DNA of 64,000 nucleotides from Pegoplata infirma (Eukaryota > Arthropoda > Insecta > Diptera > Anthomyiidae): NCBI GenBank assembly GCA_963921195.1, contig OY992536.1, forward strand, positions 320,867,038 to 320,931,037, written 5' to 3'. The position numbers and the translations under genes were made by a program. Positions 45,044 through 56,687 of this stretch are shown here, piece by piece. The notes under the pieces are model-generated. The model was given only the letters and a program-made list of their open reading frames with translations, was not told the DNA's origin and made no database searches. Numbering within the stretch: position 1 is the first letter of the stretch; each line of letters opens with the position of its first letter.

Positions 45044-45904
45044 GTAAAGAATAATTTTGAAAACATTAAAAAAAAAACTTTTAAAAATTCGGAAAATATC
45101 AGTAAAGTTTAGCAAAAACTTTATAAAATTAGGAAAATTTCAGAAACAACTAAGGAAAATTTAGAAAAATTTTGAAAAACTAAAAAATTAAAAAAAAAAT
45201 TAGTAAAGTTGAAATAAATCAAAATGTTAAAAAAATCAAAAAATTCTGGAATTCAAAACTAAAATTTGAACAAATAAAAAAAAACTTTAGAAATTTCGGA
45301 AATTTTATCCAGGCTTTGGGAGAATTCTTTTTCTCTCGAGACAAAAAAAAAATTCCTAAAAGCATTTAAACTAAAATTTTAAAATTGAAATTTTTGACTC
45401 CAAAGTGAAAAAAATTGTCTAAAAACTTTTTAATAAAATCTTCTCAAACGTTTTTGCACATATGAGACATTACACACCAAATTATCCGCTACAGAAAAAC
45501 ATGTGTCCCGTGAATTTCTGAATAGGTTGTATGAATACCCCGTATCTCGGCGTTTGTTTATGTAAGTTCGAATTTTTTTTTAATCGACCTTTGCAGTCAA
45601 ATGCCGATTTTCAGCATTTTTTTTTATATGTTTTTTGGCTATATCACGTCGAATACTTGATATTTTTTCAATGTGTAAAGCCAAATTATTGCTAGAAACC
45701 TGTCCAATAATTACATTTTTTTTAAAAAAATGATTTAGAAAATTTTTGTGTTGCTTATGAAGCAAAATGTTGGAAAAATTATTTTTTCTCCATGCTTTTT
45801 GAAAAACTATTAGTAACTTGGGTTCGTAACTTGGATAATAATTCACGTCGTGGTAAATAAAGCCGTTTTTCACCAGCTGGTGAATAAAAAGTTACATACT
45901 CATT
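45044..45904. other. A/T-rich DNA, nothing recognised
   Basis: A-rich runs, then mixed sequence. The 97-codon open frame on the minus strand at 45580-45873 has no recognisable motif. Confidence 0.45.
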
Positions 45905-46124
45905 TCTCAACAAAAAAAAAAATTCATAAATTTTTTTTTATCAATTTTTTTTTCATCATTTTTTTCTCCAATCTAATTTTTTTTTCATCAAATTTTTTTC
46001 CTGTTTTTTCATTAATTTTTGTTTCCATAATTTTTTTTCATCAGTTTTTTTTTTCATAAATTTTTTACAATTTTTTTTCTGTCAATTTTTTTTTTCATAA
46101 ATTTTTTTTTTTCATCAAATGTTT
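45905..46124. repeat. CATCAATTTTTTT minisatellite, left part
   Basis: Imperfect 13-20 bp units of TTTTTTTCATCAA(A/T). Continues at 46739 after a DINE-like insertion. Confidence 0.8.
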
Positions 46125-46738
46125 TTTATACCCTCCACTTACAATTAGTGATAGAGGATATATATAAGTTTGTCATTCCGTTTGTAACTCATCGAAGTAT
46201 CGGTCTGGGACCCCATAAAGTATATATATTTATGATGCCCTATCGATTTTAAGACATTCTAGCGATGTCTGTCTGTCGGTCTGTTTGTCTGTGGAAAATG
46301 TGATTACGTCCAAAATACAAAACAGAAGTGACTGTTATTAAACATATATATTGGAAGTTCTCCCGAGAAGTTTGGTATTGCATTTGAGCGATATCGGTTC
46401 AGCGGTTCAAAAGTTATGAACGAAAATGTAATGACACGTGAAAAATTTTAGTACATTCAACATAACCTAAAAATACGAAATGCTTTAATTCGGCTGCTGG
46501 TTGACCTATGTGAAAATAACTAAACACCAAATGGTATTTAAATAAGTACAAACATATTTTTGGACAAAAAATAAAAAATCGAGGATTTTTTTTACCAATT
46601 TTTTTTTTTTTCGCGGAAATTTTTTCTTTTTTTTTCAAAAGTAATTTCCTTTTAAATAAAGTTTTTGCAATAATCTTTTAGAAATTGTGGAGGGTATCAC
46701 TACATTCGGTAAGGCCAAATTTAACTTTTTTTACTTGT
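46125..46738 (-). mobile_element. DINE-1-like element, copy B2 (reverse)
   Basis: In reverse order to 37171-38319: TTTTATACCCTCCACTT, CCCCATAAAGTATATATATT, ATGTCTGTCTGTCGGTCTG, and at the end GTGGAGGGTATCACTACATT and TTTACTTGTTT. It splits the minisatellite, so it arrived later. Confidence 0.78.
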
Positions 46739-47110
46739 TTTTATTAAAACTTTTTTTTCATCAATTTTTTGCTTTTCATCAAATTTTTTTCCATCAATTT
46801 TTTTTTTTATCAAATATTTTTTATTTTTTCATTAAATATTTTTAAAATTTTTTATTTTCGTCAATTTTATTTTTCATGAAATTTTTTTTTACATCAATTT
46901 TTTTCAACAAATTTTTTATTAAATCAAATTCTTTTTATCAATTTTGTTTTTCTCATCAAAAAGTTTTTTTATTAACTTTTTTTTTCATAAATTTTTTTTA
47001 CATTAAAAAATTTTTGTTTTCATAAAAAAAAAATTTTCTACATTTTTTTTTTTTTCATCAAAAATTTTTTTTCTCAATTTTTTTTAAAAACATATTTTTT
47101 CACCTAAAAT
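46739..47110. repeat. CATCAATTTTTTT minisatellite, right part
   Basis: Same units as 45905-46124, more degenerate. A further trace lies at 47825-47895. Confidence 0.75.
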
Positions 47111-47995
47111 CATTTTTCCCCTTTTTTAACCAAAACTTCTTTTTCAACAACCCGAGTAAAAAAGTTCCTATATAATTGTATATAATTTTATAAACATCAT
47201 ATATGATTAAATAGAATTATATAGAATTTGATGCGAAAAATGAGTCGATAAAACTATATAAAATTTGATCAATGTTTCATATATTTTGATAAATTTTTGA
47301 TATAATTTTATGCGAAATTTGGACCCCTATTTTTATATGATAATAGCAAAATTATATAATTAGATATAATTATATAAAAATATATAAAATTGTATAAAAC
47401 TGTATAAAACTATATAAAGTTACATAAAATTATATATAATTATATATAATTAAAACAAAATTTTATGATTTATATAAAACTTGATATAATTTTATATAAC
47501 TTTATAAAATTATATATTGTTTTATATAATTTGATATAGTTGTATATAATTATATCTGATTATATAAATTTGCTTTTGTTATATAAAAATAGGGGTCCAA
47601 ATTTCGCATAAAATTATATAAAAAATTTATCAAAACACAAGTAACATTGATAAAATTTTATATGGTTTTATCGACTCATTTTTCGCATCAAATTCTATAT
47701 AATTCTATATAATCATATCTAATGTTTATAAAATTATATACAATTATATAGGAACTTTTTTACTCGGGAAGTCTTAACTTTTTACATAAAAAAATTCCAT
47801 TTGTTTATCAAATGTACATAAAAAAATTTTGTTTTTATCAACATTTTTTTCTTCATCAAAAATTTTTTTTCATCAAACAATTTTTTTCACCAAAAATCAT
47901 TATTCCCCTTTTTTAACCATAACTACTTTTTCAACAAGTCTAAACTTTTCACATAAAAATGTTCCATTTGTTTACCAAATGTACATAAAACAAGT
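47101..47995. repeat. tandem duplication of ~165 bp, first unit interrupted by a MITE
   Basis: TCCCCTTTTTTAACCAAAAC (47118) recurs as TCCCCTTTTTTAACCATAAC (47902); CCATTTGTTTATCAAATGTA (47797) recurs at 47966. The first unit contains the MITE 47151-47768, the second shows the empty site TTTTCAACAAGTC. Confidence 0.7.
47151..47768. mobile_element. 618-bp CCCGAGTAAAA-ended palindromic MITE, AA duplication
   Basis: CCCGAGTAAAAAAGTTCCTA at the left pairs with TAGGAACTTTTTTACTCGGG at the right. AA flanks both sides (47149-47150, 47769-47770), and the neighbouring duplicate at 47935-47950 shows the empty site with one AA. The arms pair nearly to the centre (GATGCGAAAAATGAGTCGAT). Body made of ATATAATTATAT-like words. 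No coding frame. Confidence 0.85.
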
Positions 47996-48609
47996 GAGAG
48001 TGTTAAATTCTCGTTGCCGAATCTTTTATACTCTTCGAAATGTAAAAACACTTTTTTGCACTTATTTTTGCACTCAATTGCCAAATGTACAGCTCCTTTG
48101 GTTTGGACTGCGTCTTGGGGACCTCTACTGATATTTTAATTCGTTTTGCATGGAATAGCGAAGTAATATAACATTATTTTTTCTAAAAAAATCTTAGCTT
48201 TGGCAAGTTCACGCAAATCTTCTGCAAAATATTATCATGATTTAACGTTTTTTTTGGGGCAAAAGTACAAAATTCGCAGGCATTTTTTTTAATAAAAGAA
48301 CAAAATTTTTAATTTGAGTGTCTTTATATATAAAATATACTTACGTCAGAGCAATAAATAATATACATATTGTACTCACTCGTAAACAAATAAATGCACA
48401 TTTATTTAACACTAAACGTCAGTGGTTCTTGGAATACTCTGAAATTTGAAACGATTTTTTTTAAAGTAATTTTTGTTGAAATAATAACAAAAATAAATAT
48501 TTAACCTTGTATTTTTTTTAATGTTAAAAGTTTTTGGATTGGCAGAAACATATTTGGATTGCATCAATTTCTCGAAATTTCATTACGTCGTTGAATTTAA
48601 TGTTTACAT
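47996..48609. other. non-coding DNA
   Basis: No paired ends or coding frame recognised. CAAGTGAGAGTGTTAAATTC at 47991 may be the start of a repeat copy, unresolved. Confidence 0.4.
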
Positions 48610-49506
48610 CCCGAGTAAAAAAAATGATATGACGCAATATATAATTTAATATGGGTTCGTGTCTATTTTGATATAATCTTATACGAAAACTGGTTTCATA
48701 AGATTTGATCTTAAATTATATAATAATATTAGTTTTTATAACTTTATATCGACTTCGATACGAGTTTTGGTCTAATCCAATGATATAAAATTATATCCAA
48801 TTATATTAAATTTTATACAATTTTATAAATCGGATGTTTTTTTTTTGTTTTTAATAAAAACTTGAAAAATTAAAATAATAAAAATTAGTTGTGAAAAAAA
48901 CTTAGAAAAATTTAAAAAAATGGAGTCATGTTAAATTTTATATAAACCACTTAGAAAATATTCTCATGAAAAGTTTGTCCTTGGAAAAACTTAGAAAAAT
49001 TTAAAAAAATGGAGTCGTATATAATTTTATATAAAACACTTAGAAAATATTTGCGTTAAAACAAATGTTCCTTGAAAAAAACTTAGAAAAAAATTTTAAG
49101 ATGGAGTCATATAAAATTTTATATAAAACACTTAGAAAATATTGGAGATAAAAAAGTGGTGCTTGGAAAAAACTTAGAAAAATAAACAAATACGAAGTCA
49201 TATGAAATTTTATATAAAACACGTTGCAAATATTTTCGATAAAAATATGTTCTTGGAAAAAACTTAGAAAAATTAAAAAATAATGGAGGCATATAAAATT
49301 TTATATAAAACACTTAGAAATTTGCAATGATGCATGGGACCAGATGTTACAACATAAAGTTATGTATGGCGATATCTTAAAAAATCGCACATCAAAATTT
49401 ATTATATAAATTTATCTCGCAAGACATAGTGTCACACATGATCATATATGAAATAATATGACTATATAAAAGTATATAAGATCATATTAAATTATTTTTA
49501 CTCGGG
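48610..49506. mobile_element. 897-bp CCCGAGTAAAA-ended MITE, AT duplication, internal tandem repeats
   Basis: AT|CCCGAGTAAAAAAAATGA at the left and TTATTTTTACTCGGG|AT at the right. About five tandem units of about 85 bp at 48900-49320 carry ACTTAGAAAAAT, GGAGTCATAT and TTTTATATAAAACACTTAG. No coding frame. Confidence 0.82.
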
Positions 49507-49508
49507 AT

Positions 49509-50010
49509 AGTTTAAAAAATTTAAATTAAAATTAAAAAAAAATAATATGCAAGCACAAAAGGGTTAATAGAACACAATACTTTTACCATCTGACAAGGTC
49601 TTGCATACAAGTTCAGTAACTGCAGGCAAATAAAAAATAAGAAAATGAAATATTTAAATGCATATAACTGAGATTATGTTGTTAGTAGTTATATGAAAGC
49701 AGCAGCACAACTAAGACGGGATAGTATCAAGGTTTATATGTATGTTTGTGTGAATCTCAGCAAAATATATTTATGCATACATATTAAAGAAAAAATATGA
49801 GAAAAAAATATATATAAACAAATGATATTGTTAAAAGTGTATGTATGAATGTCAGGTAAACATGAATAAACATGAATGTAGGTATGATATGACTGAATGG
49901 CTGACTGAATGATTTTAATGATGATAATAATACGTATGATGATGACGGCGATGAGAACAATAATAAGAATAATAACAATAATAAATTTTGAAGTTTTTAA
50001 CATTATAAAG
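49509..50010. other. A/T-rich DNA with ATA/ATG-rich runs
   Basis: 49910-49990 is a run of AATGATGATAATAA-like triplets. Nothing else recognised. Confidence 0.5.
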
Positions 50011-50084
50011 AAATTAAAGTGTTATAAATGGTGTTCAATTTATTAACAAATTAAAGTGTTATAAATGGTGTTCAATTTATTAAC
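50011..50084. repeat. 37-bp unit repeated twice in tandem
   Basis: AAATTAAAGTGTTATAAATG...TTTATTAAC occurs at 50011-50047 and again at 50048-50084 without change. Confidence 0.9.
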
Positions 50085-51060
50085 ATAGTTTATATTATTT
50101 TCTTTGAACATACATATGAAGGTTTCTATTTCTAACGTACTACGAAAAAAAAATGTTGTTGGATCAAAGTCAAACTTTGAGAGCTTATTGTCCTATATGA
50201 ATGTAACAAATCGTGGAACAAAAGTTTTCCTTTTTCGGAAAAATGGGCGAGATAGGCGTGGTCAAACATGGTAAAATTGAGCAATTTTTGCATGATGTCG
50301 CTTTATATTTAATTTTTTCTACAGTAACTCAACGATTCTGAAATTTTCGAAACACATCTATTTTATAGTGTTTTCTTTGAGCTATCGATTGTCATTATTT
50401 GTTTTTGGGAAAAATTCAGAACTATGTCTGAATTTTTCAAATGAAAAATAAAAATCGATGTAGAAAAAAACACGCCATTTAAAATTTTTTTTAAAAAAAT
50501 TTTAAATTAAAGTTCATTTCATTCTCTACATCATATCAAATTTTCAGAGAGCAGTTATTTTTGGTTTTCGAGAAAAGTGGCTTTAAAGTTTGAATGTCTT
50601 AATTTATTTTCCATATCACTCATACGCCACGATACATTTATTTTTGCACTTACCAAAAACTTGTTTAATTCTGTTTAGATAACCGATTTAGAGCTGATTT
50701 GTCTTATTTATAGGAATTCGACTGTTTTTTTTTTGTTGACCAGAGACATACAGTGTCATCGCTTACTCGTCTTCTGTGTAATAAGAATGACAATTTTTTT
50801 GAACTTTAAAATCTTTGAAATGATGAAGAAGGTTTGTAAAATTTTTGAAGTGTAGACTTTAAAATATTTTTTGGAACTTTTGTTTTGGAACTGTTTTAAT
50901 TTTTAAATTAATAAAAATTATTTATTATTCGACCTTTAAAATTCTGTTTTTGAGAAAGATTATTCTAGCTCAAGGTCATATTTCTTTTAGTAATCATTAC
51001 GATGATATTGTCAAAGTAACAATTTTCAAGAAACTTTTTATAAAGTTGTTTGTTTTAAAT

Positions 51061-51398
51061 CAATGGTTCCCAACCTTTTTTACGCCACGCCCCACTTTTA
51101 AGTTACAAAAATTGCATTGTCCCCCTACACTCAAAAAAAAATTTGTTAATTTTTATAATTTTTGTTTCTAATGAAAAATTACTACTGGTTCAGCAAAGTT
51201 TTTGTAAAATAAACATTTAAATTAAGTTTTAAGTAAAAATTTTAAGCAATTAACAAAATTTTGTAGTTAAATTTTCTTAAAAAAAAATATTTTTTGTTGT
51301 TAATTTGACTAAAAGAAACTTGAAAATTTGCTCGTTGCCCCCCTGGAACCTTTAAATTGCCCCCTAGTGGGGCGAGAATCAAAGGTTGGGAACCATTG
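51061..51398. mobile_element. 338-bp hAT MITE in the FB3 left arm
   Basis: CAATGGTTCCCAACC at the left, GGTTGGGAACCATTG at the right, flanked by TTTTAAAT (51053-51060, 51399-51406). The right arm of FB3 at 55825-55845 keeps the unoccupied sequence. The subterminal CGCCACGCCCC/GTGGGGCG pair resembles the 27479-28831 element. Confidence 0.92.
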
Positions 51399-51587
51399 TT
51401 TTAAATTGATTGGTTTGGTCATTTTGCAAGACTTACTCGACACGTGTTTCGGAATTCGTCAAATTTCATTGTCAAGAGTATTTAGCAAATTGACAATCGT
51501 TTGTGGCAAAACATAAAGTCTTATATTCGTATGTAAATAGGCATAATGAAAAATGTACTAAATCTATATATATAAAAGAGTAATGTT

Positions 51588-51633
51588 ACTGACTGACTGA
51601 CTGACTGACTGACTGACTGACTGACTGACTGAC
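51588..51633. repeat. (GACT)n microsatellite
   Basis: About eleven GACT units close to the 5' end of the Helitron. Confidence 0.95.
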
Positions 51634-51689
51634 TTATTGACTGATTCATCATCGCCCAGCCCAAACCGCTGAAGTTAGAGACTTGAAAT

Positions 51690-52450
51690 TTGGACTGTAG
51701 GTTCACCTCCCGGAATATAGATCCATTAAGGCTGGATTTTTGCCAGTGTTGATTCTAAGGGGGTAAAAAGGGTAAAAAACTGTACTTTTGGTACTTTTTA
51801 TATCTCCTGAAATAATGGTCATAGAGACTTGAAGTTTGGACTGTATATTCACCTCCCGGTACATAGATACACTAAGGCCGGATTTTAGCCAGTGTTGATT
51901 ATAAGGGGGTAAAAAGGGTAAAAAACTGTACTTTTGGTACTTTTTATATCTCCTGAAATAATGGTCATAGAGACTTGAAATTTGGTTTGTATGTTCACAT
52001 CCTGGAATATAGATCCAGTAAGGATGGATTTTTGCCAATGTTGATTCTAAGGGGGTAAAAAGGGTAAAAAACTGTACTTTTGGTACTTTTTATATCTCCT
52101 GAAATAATGGTCATAGAGACTTGAAATTTGGACTGTATGTTTACATTATGGAATTTAGATTCAGTAAGGCTGGATTTTTGCCAATGTTGGTTCTAAGGGG
52201 GTAAAAAGGGTAAAAATCTGTACTTTTGGTACTTTTTATATCTCCTGAAATAATGGTCATAGAGACTTGAAATTTGGACTGCATGTTCACCTCCCGGAAT
52301 ATAGATCCACTAAGGCTGGATTTTTGCCAGTGTTGATTCTATGGAGGTAAAAAGGGTAAAAAACTGTACTTGGTACTTTTTATATCTCCTGAAATAATGG
52401 TCACAGAGACTTGAAATTTGGAATGTAGGTTTACCTCCCGGAAAATAGAT
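51690..52450. repeat. ~147-bp tandem units (about five) in the Helitron
   Basis: Each unit carries GGGGGTAAAAAGGGTAAAAA, CTGTACTTTTGGTACTTTTT, CTCCTGAAATAATGGTCATA and a GGAATATAGATCCA-like word, spaced about 147 bp. Units differ by a few per cent. Confidence 0.88.
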
Positions 52451-52517
52451 CCATAGTGAAAGTGTAGGATCCTTTAGTGAAATAAAATAAACTGGAACAA
52501 GTACTTTCTGAAAATTC

Positions 52518-54420
52518 TGTACCGTTTATAAAAAGTAACTTTTATAAAAAGAACCTTTTATAAAAAGTAACTTTTATAAAAAGAACCTTTTATAAAAAGT
52601 AACTTTTATAAAAAGAACCTTTTATAAAAAGTACCTTTTATAAAAAGTACCTTTTATAAAAAGTACCTTTTATAAAAAGTACCTTTTATAAAAAGATCCT
52701 TTTATAAAAAGTACCTTTTATAAAAAGTACCTTTTATAAAAAGTACCTTTTATAAAAAGTACCTTTTATAAAAAGTACCTTTTATAAAAAGTACCTTTTA
52801 TAAAAAGTACCTTTTATAAAAAGTACCTTTTATAAAAAGTACCTTTTATAAAAAGTACCTTTTATAAAAAGTACCTTTTATAAAAAGTACCTTTTATAAA
52901 AAGTACCTTTTATAAAATGTACCTTTTATAAAAAGTACATTTTATAAAGAGTACTATTTTTAAAAAGTACCTTTTATAAAAAGTACCTTTTATAAAAAGT
53001 ACCTTTTATAAAAAGTACATTTTATAAAAAGTACCTTTTATAAAAAGTACCTTTTATAAAAAGTACCTTTTATAAAAAGTACCTTTTATAAAAAGAACCT
53101 TTTATAAAAAGTACCTTTTATAAAAAGTACCTTTTATAAAAAGTACCTTTTATAAAAAGTACCTTTTATAAAAAGTACCTTTTATAAAAAGTACCTTTTA
53201 TAAAAAGTACCTTTTATAAAAAGTACCTTTTATAAAATGTACCTTTTATAAAAAGTACCTTTTATAAAAAGCACCTTTTATAAAAAGTACCTTTTATAAA
53301 AAGTACCTTTTATAAAAAGTACCTTTTGTAAAAAGTACCTTTTATAAAAAGTACCTTTTATAAAAAGTACCTTTTATAAAAAGTACCTTTTATAAAAAGT
53401 ACCTTTTATAAAAGTACCTTTTATAAAAAGTACCTTTTATAAAAAGTACCTTTTATAAAAAGTACCTTTTATAAAAAGTACCTTTTATAAAAAGTACCTT
53501 TTATAAAAAGTACCTTTTGTAAAAAGTACCTTTTATAAAAAGTACCTTTTATAAAAAGTACCTTTTATAAAAAGTACCTTTTATAAAAAGTACCTTTTAT
53601 AAAAAGTACCTTTTATAAAAGTACCTTTTATAAAAAGTACCTTTTATAAAAAGTACCTTTTATAAAAAGTACCTTTTATAAAAAGTACCTTTTATAAAAA
53701 GTACCTTTCATAAAAAGTACCTTTTATAAAAAGTACCTTTTATAAAAAGTACCTGTTATAAAAAGTACCTTTTATAAAAAGTACCTTTTATAAAAAGTAC
53801 CTTTTATAAAAAGTACCTTTTATAAAAAGTACCTTTTATAAAAAGTACCTTTTATAAAAAGTACCTTTTATAAAAAGTACCTTTTATAAAAAGTACCTTT
53901 TATAAAAAGTACCTTTTATAAAAAGTACCTTTTATAAAAAGTACCTTTTATAAAAAGTACCTTTTATAAAAAGTACCTTTTATAAAAAGTACCTTTTATA
54001 AAAAGTACCTTTTATAAAAAGTACCTTTTATAAAAAGTACCTTTTATAAAAAGTACCTTTTATAAAAAGTACCTTTTATAAAAAGTACCTTTTATAAAAA
54101 GTACCTTTTATAAAAAGTACCTTTTATAAAAAGTACCTTTTATAAAAAGTACCTTTTATAAAAAGTACCTTTTATAAAAAATACCTTTTATAAAAAGTAC
54201 CTTTTATAAAAGGTACCTTTTATAAAAAGTACCTTTTATAAAAAGTACCTTTTATAAAAAGTACCTTTTATAAAAAGTACCTTTTATAAAAAGTACCTTT
54301 TATAAAAAGTACCTTTTATAAAATGTACCTTTTATAAAAATACCTTTTATAAAAAGTACCTTTTATAAAAAGTATCTCTTATAAAAAGTACCTTTCATTA
54401 AAAGTATCTTTTATAAAAGT
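52518..54420. repeat. 16-bp minisatellite array, about 119 units
   Basis: Unit AGTACCTTTTATAAAA, nearly uniform for about 1.9 kb, with sparse variants (ACATTTTATA, GAACC, one-base losses near 53412 and 53618). The unit is nearly self-complementary around TTTTATAAAA. The most uniform part is 53760-54180; both edges are more variable. Confidence 0.97.
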
Positions 54421-55060
54421 ACACTTTTTGGTACTTTTTTATTTCCTGAAATTTTATTTATAGAAACTTTTTGTATTTCCTAGAATCTTAAAATTTGTAA
54501 TAAAGGAGAATTCGGTAAAAAAAAACACTCTAGAAAAATATGCTTTTTAGTGGGATAAAATAGCTAAACAAGTGTATTTTCGGTAACTTTGATATTTTTT
54601 GACGTAATAATTCTAGAAACTTAAAATTAGGAATGTAAATTCCTTTTTGTACTTTTAATATTTGCTAAAACAATGATACTAGAAAATTGAAATTTGGAAA
54701 AGAAGATCCTTCGGTGAAGAAAAATCTTTCTGGAAGAGGTTCTTTTTGGAAATTCCGTTTCTAACGGTGGTAAGAAAGTGTACTCTTGGTACTTTTTTCT
54801 TTGTTCCTATAATAATAAAAAAGAGTAAATTATGGTTATTCTTATATTTCTTGAAATAATGGCTCAGAAACTTGACATTTTAAATAAAGGATCACCTAGC
54901 ACAAAAAAAAAATAGTTTTTGGAAAATTTAATTTTAAGAGAAAAGGGGGCAAATGGTTATTTTTACCTATCTAGCTATTAAACTAAAAGCCCCAAAAATA
55001 ACACACAAGAGAAGGACATATTTTAAAATTTAAAATTTTAGAACGGGGAACGAAATAGAA
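54421..55060. other. Helitron internal DNA after the array
   Basis: Diverged copies of the same GGTACTTTTT, TTGAAATTTGGAA and GGATCCTTCGGTGAA phrases as before the array. No coding frame. Confidence 0.7.
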
Positions 55061-55393
55061 TAGAGCAGGGAACAATATGGAATGATACCTTTTACTCAAA
55101 TTTTTCGTATTTAACTTTTTTTACTCCATATGTATATGTTTTTTCACTCAATATGTTTTTTCACTCAAACTTATTTTTATTCCAATTTCTTTATTCACTG
55201 AAATATTCATTCACCCAAAATCCCGAAGTAAGGGCTCGAAAATTATTCAAATTTTATTGTTTAAATTATTCATTGATATATTATTTTATGAAAGACTTAA
55301 ATTTTCACAAGTAAATAAAACAAAGACTACGTAGGGGACTTTTCTTGAAATCGGTAGAGTAATTCTGATCCTTCTATTATCCGGTATTCAATG

Positions 55394-55427
55394 CAACCGG
55401 TAACGAAGTACCGGGATGGTAAGCTAG
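55394..55427 (+). other. Helitron 3' terminal hairpin and CTAG
   Basis: ACCGGTAACGAAGTACCGGG folds as a short stem-loop (CCGGTA/TACCGG), followed a few bases later by CTAG. This is the standard Helitron 3' end. Confidence 0.9.
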
Positions 55428-56180
55428 TACATAACATAATACAGCTCTAAATTTCAAACGAAAAGTCATAACCAAACTATCACTATTTAATTCAAACATA
55501 CCTTCATATATACAGCTTGTATTACAGGCTAGTATATACATACAGACAGTAGATTTCTTACGCGAGTAAGATGTTCACTGCTTTTGTTGTATTGAAGTTA
55601 TGTTTGAATTAAATAGTGATGGTTTGGTTATGACTTTTCGTTTGAAATTTAGAGCTGTATTATGTTGTGTATTTAGTACATTTCTCATTATGCCTATTTA
55701 CATACGAATATAAGACTTTATGTTTTGCCACAAACGATTGTCAATTTGCTAAATACGCTTGACAATGGAATTTGACGAATTCCGAAACACGTGTCGAGTA
55801 AGTCTTGCAAAATGACCAAACCAATCAATTTAAAACAAACAACTTTATAAAAAGTTTCTTGAAAATTGTTACTTTGACAATATCATCGTAATGATTAGTA
55901 AAAGAAATATGACCTTGAGCTAGAATAATCTTTCTCAAAAAAAAAAAAAAAAAATATTTTTTGGAACTTGTCTACTTCTGATATATTTTAAATTTTTAGT
56001 TAACAACGACTGTGAATATTGTTGCCTGGATTTATTCCAGTAAATGGCTTAGCGGCGTCCCAGAATTTCAACAATCATAAGGCAAAGATCACTTCTGAAA
56101 TATTGTAATTTTATTGATATTGAATGCAACCTTGATACGAAGAATCTTGAAAAACAGTCGAATTCTTATTATAAATATGA

Positions 56181-56687
56181 CAAATCAATAGCTTCCGGCC
56201 GAAACCAGTTTTTCGAGGCCAAACCGAACCAAAACCGAAACTGAAAAAAATTAATGCCTGGCTGAATAAAATTTTTACATATTTCTTTTTTAAAATAAAT
56301 ATACAGCACTTAATGTTTTTAAACCATCGGAATTGTTGTATTTATTAAAAAATATATATATTTTAAAAAACTTACAAAAAAATCATATTTAAATAAACTT
56401 AAGAAAAATTGTTCATTAAATCTGTAGATTAAGAAAAAAAATTATTTGAACTGATACGGTAACACGTTAATTGAAAAACCTTGTTACATTTTTTAAAATG
56501 AACTGAATCAAGTGTAATGATTCAACTCAACAACTCAAGTGTAATGATACTCGAAATTGAAAAATTCAGCAACTTTTTTATATATTTTTTAAAATACTAA
56601 AATTTTGCCGAATACCGAATAGAGGCCGAAACCCCATTATTCGGCAGAAGTCGATACCGAAACCGAATATTCGGTTGGACTCTACAA
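56181..56687. mobile_element. hAT-like MITE splitting the right arm of the large palindrome
   Basis: TAGCTTCCGGCCGAAACC at the left mirrors TATTCGGTTGGACTCTA at the right. Direct flanks are CAAATCAA and CAAATCGG, a diverged 8-bp duplication; the matching left arm (50693-50708) is uninterrupted. Repeated CCGAAACCG and CCGAATA words lie near both ends. Limits accurate to a few bases. Confidence 0.7.

Larger units (their letters stand above)
51563..55427 (+). mobile_element. non-autonomous Helitron carrying tandem arrays
   Basis: Begins TCTATATATATAAAAGAG and ends with the hairpin ACCGGTAACGAAGTACCGGG then ATGGTAAGCTAG. It lies between A and T, as Helitrons do. The FB3 right arm (near 55668) and FB1 (near 12590) both show the empty site TGTACTAAATAC, confirming both ends. 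Contents: (GACT)n, about five units of 147 bp, and a 1.9-kb array of a 16-bp unit. No Rep or helicase frame. Confidence 0.92.
50947..55940. mobile_element. foldback element FB3 with two insertions
   Basis: The left arm TTATTCTAGCTCAAGGTC (50959) to TGTACTAAA (51562) and the right arm back to GACCTTGAGCTAGAATAA (55912) pair closely, centred near 55540. The left arm is split by a hAT MITE (51061-51398) and a Helitron (51563-55427). A 19-bp direct repeat AAAATATTTTTTGGAACTT flanks it at 50861 and 55951. No coding capacity. Confidence 0.85.

Noticed and set aside
52518..54420. CRISPR-like array
   Set aside because: The units are directly joined 16-bp repeats without spacers, inside a Helitron in a eukaryotic genome.
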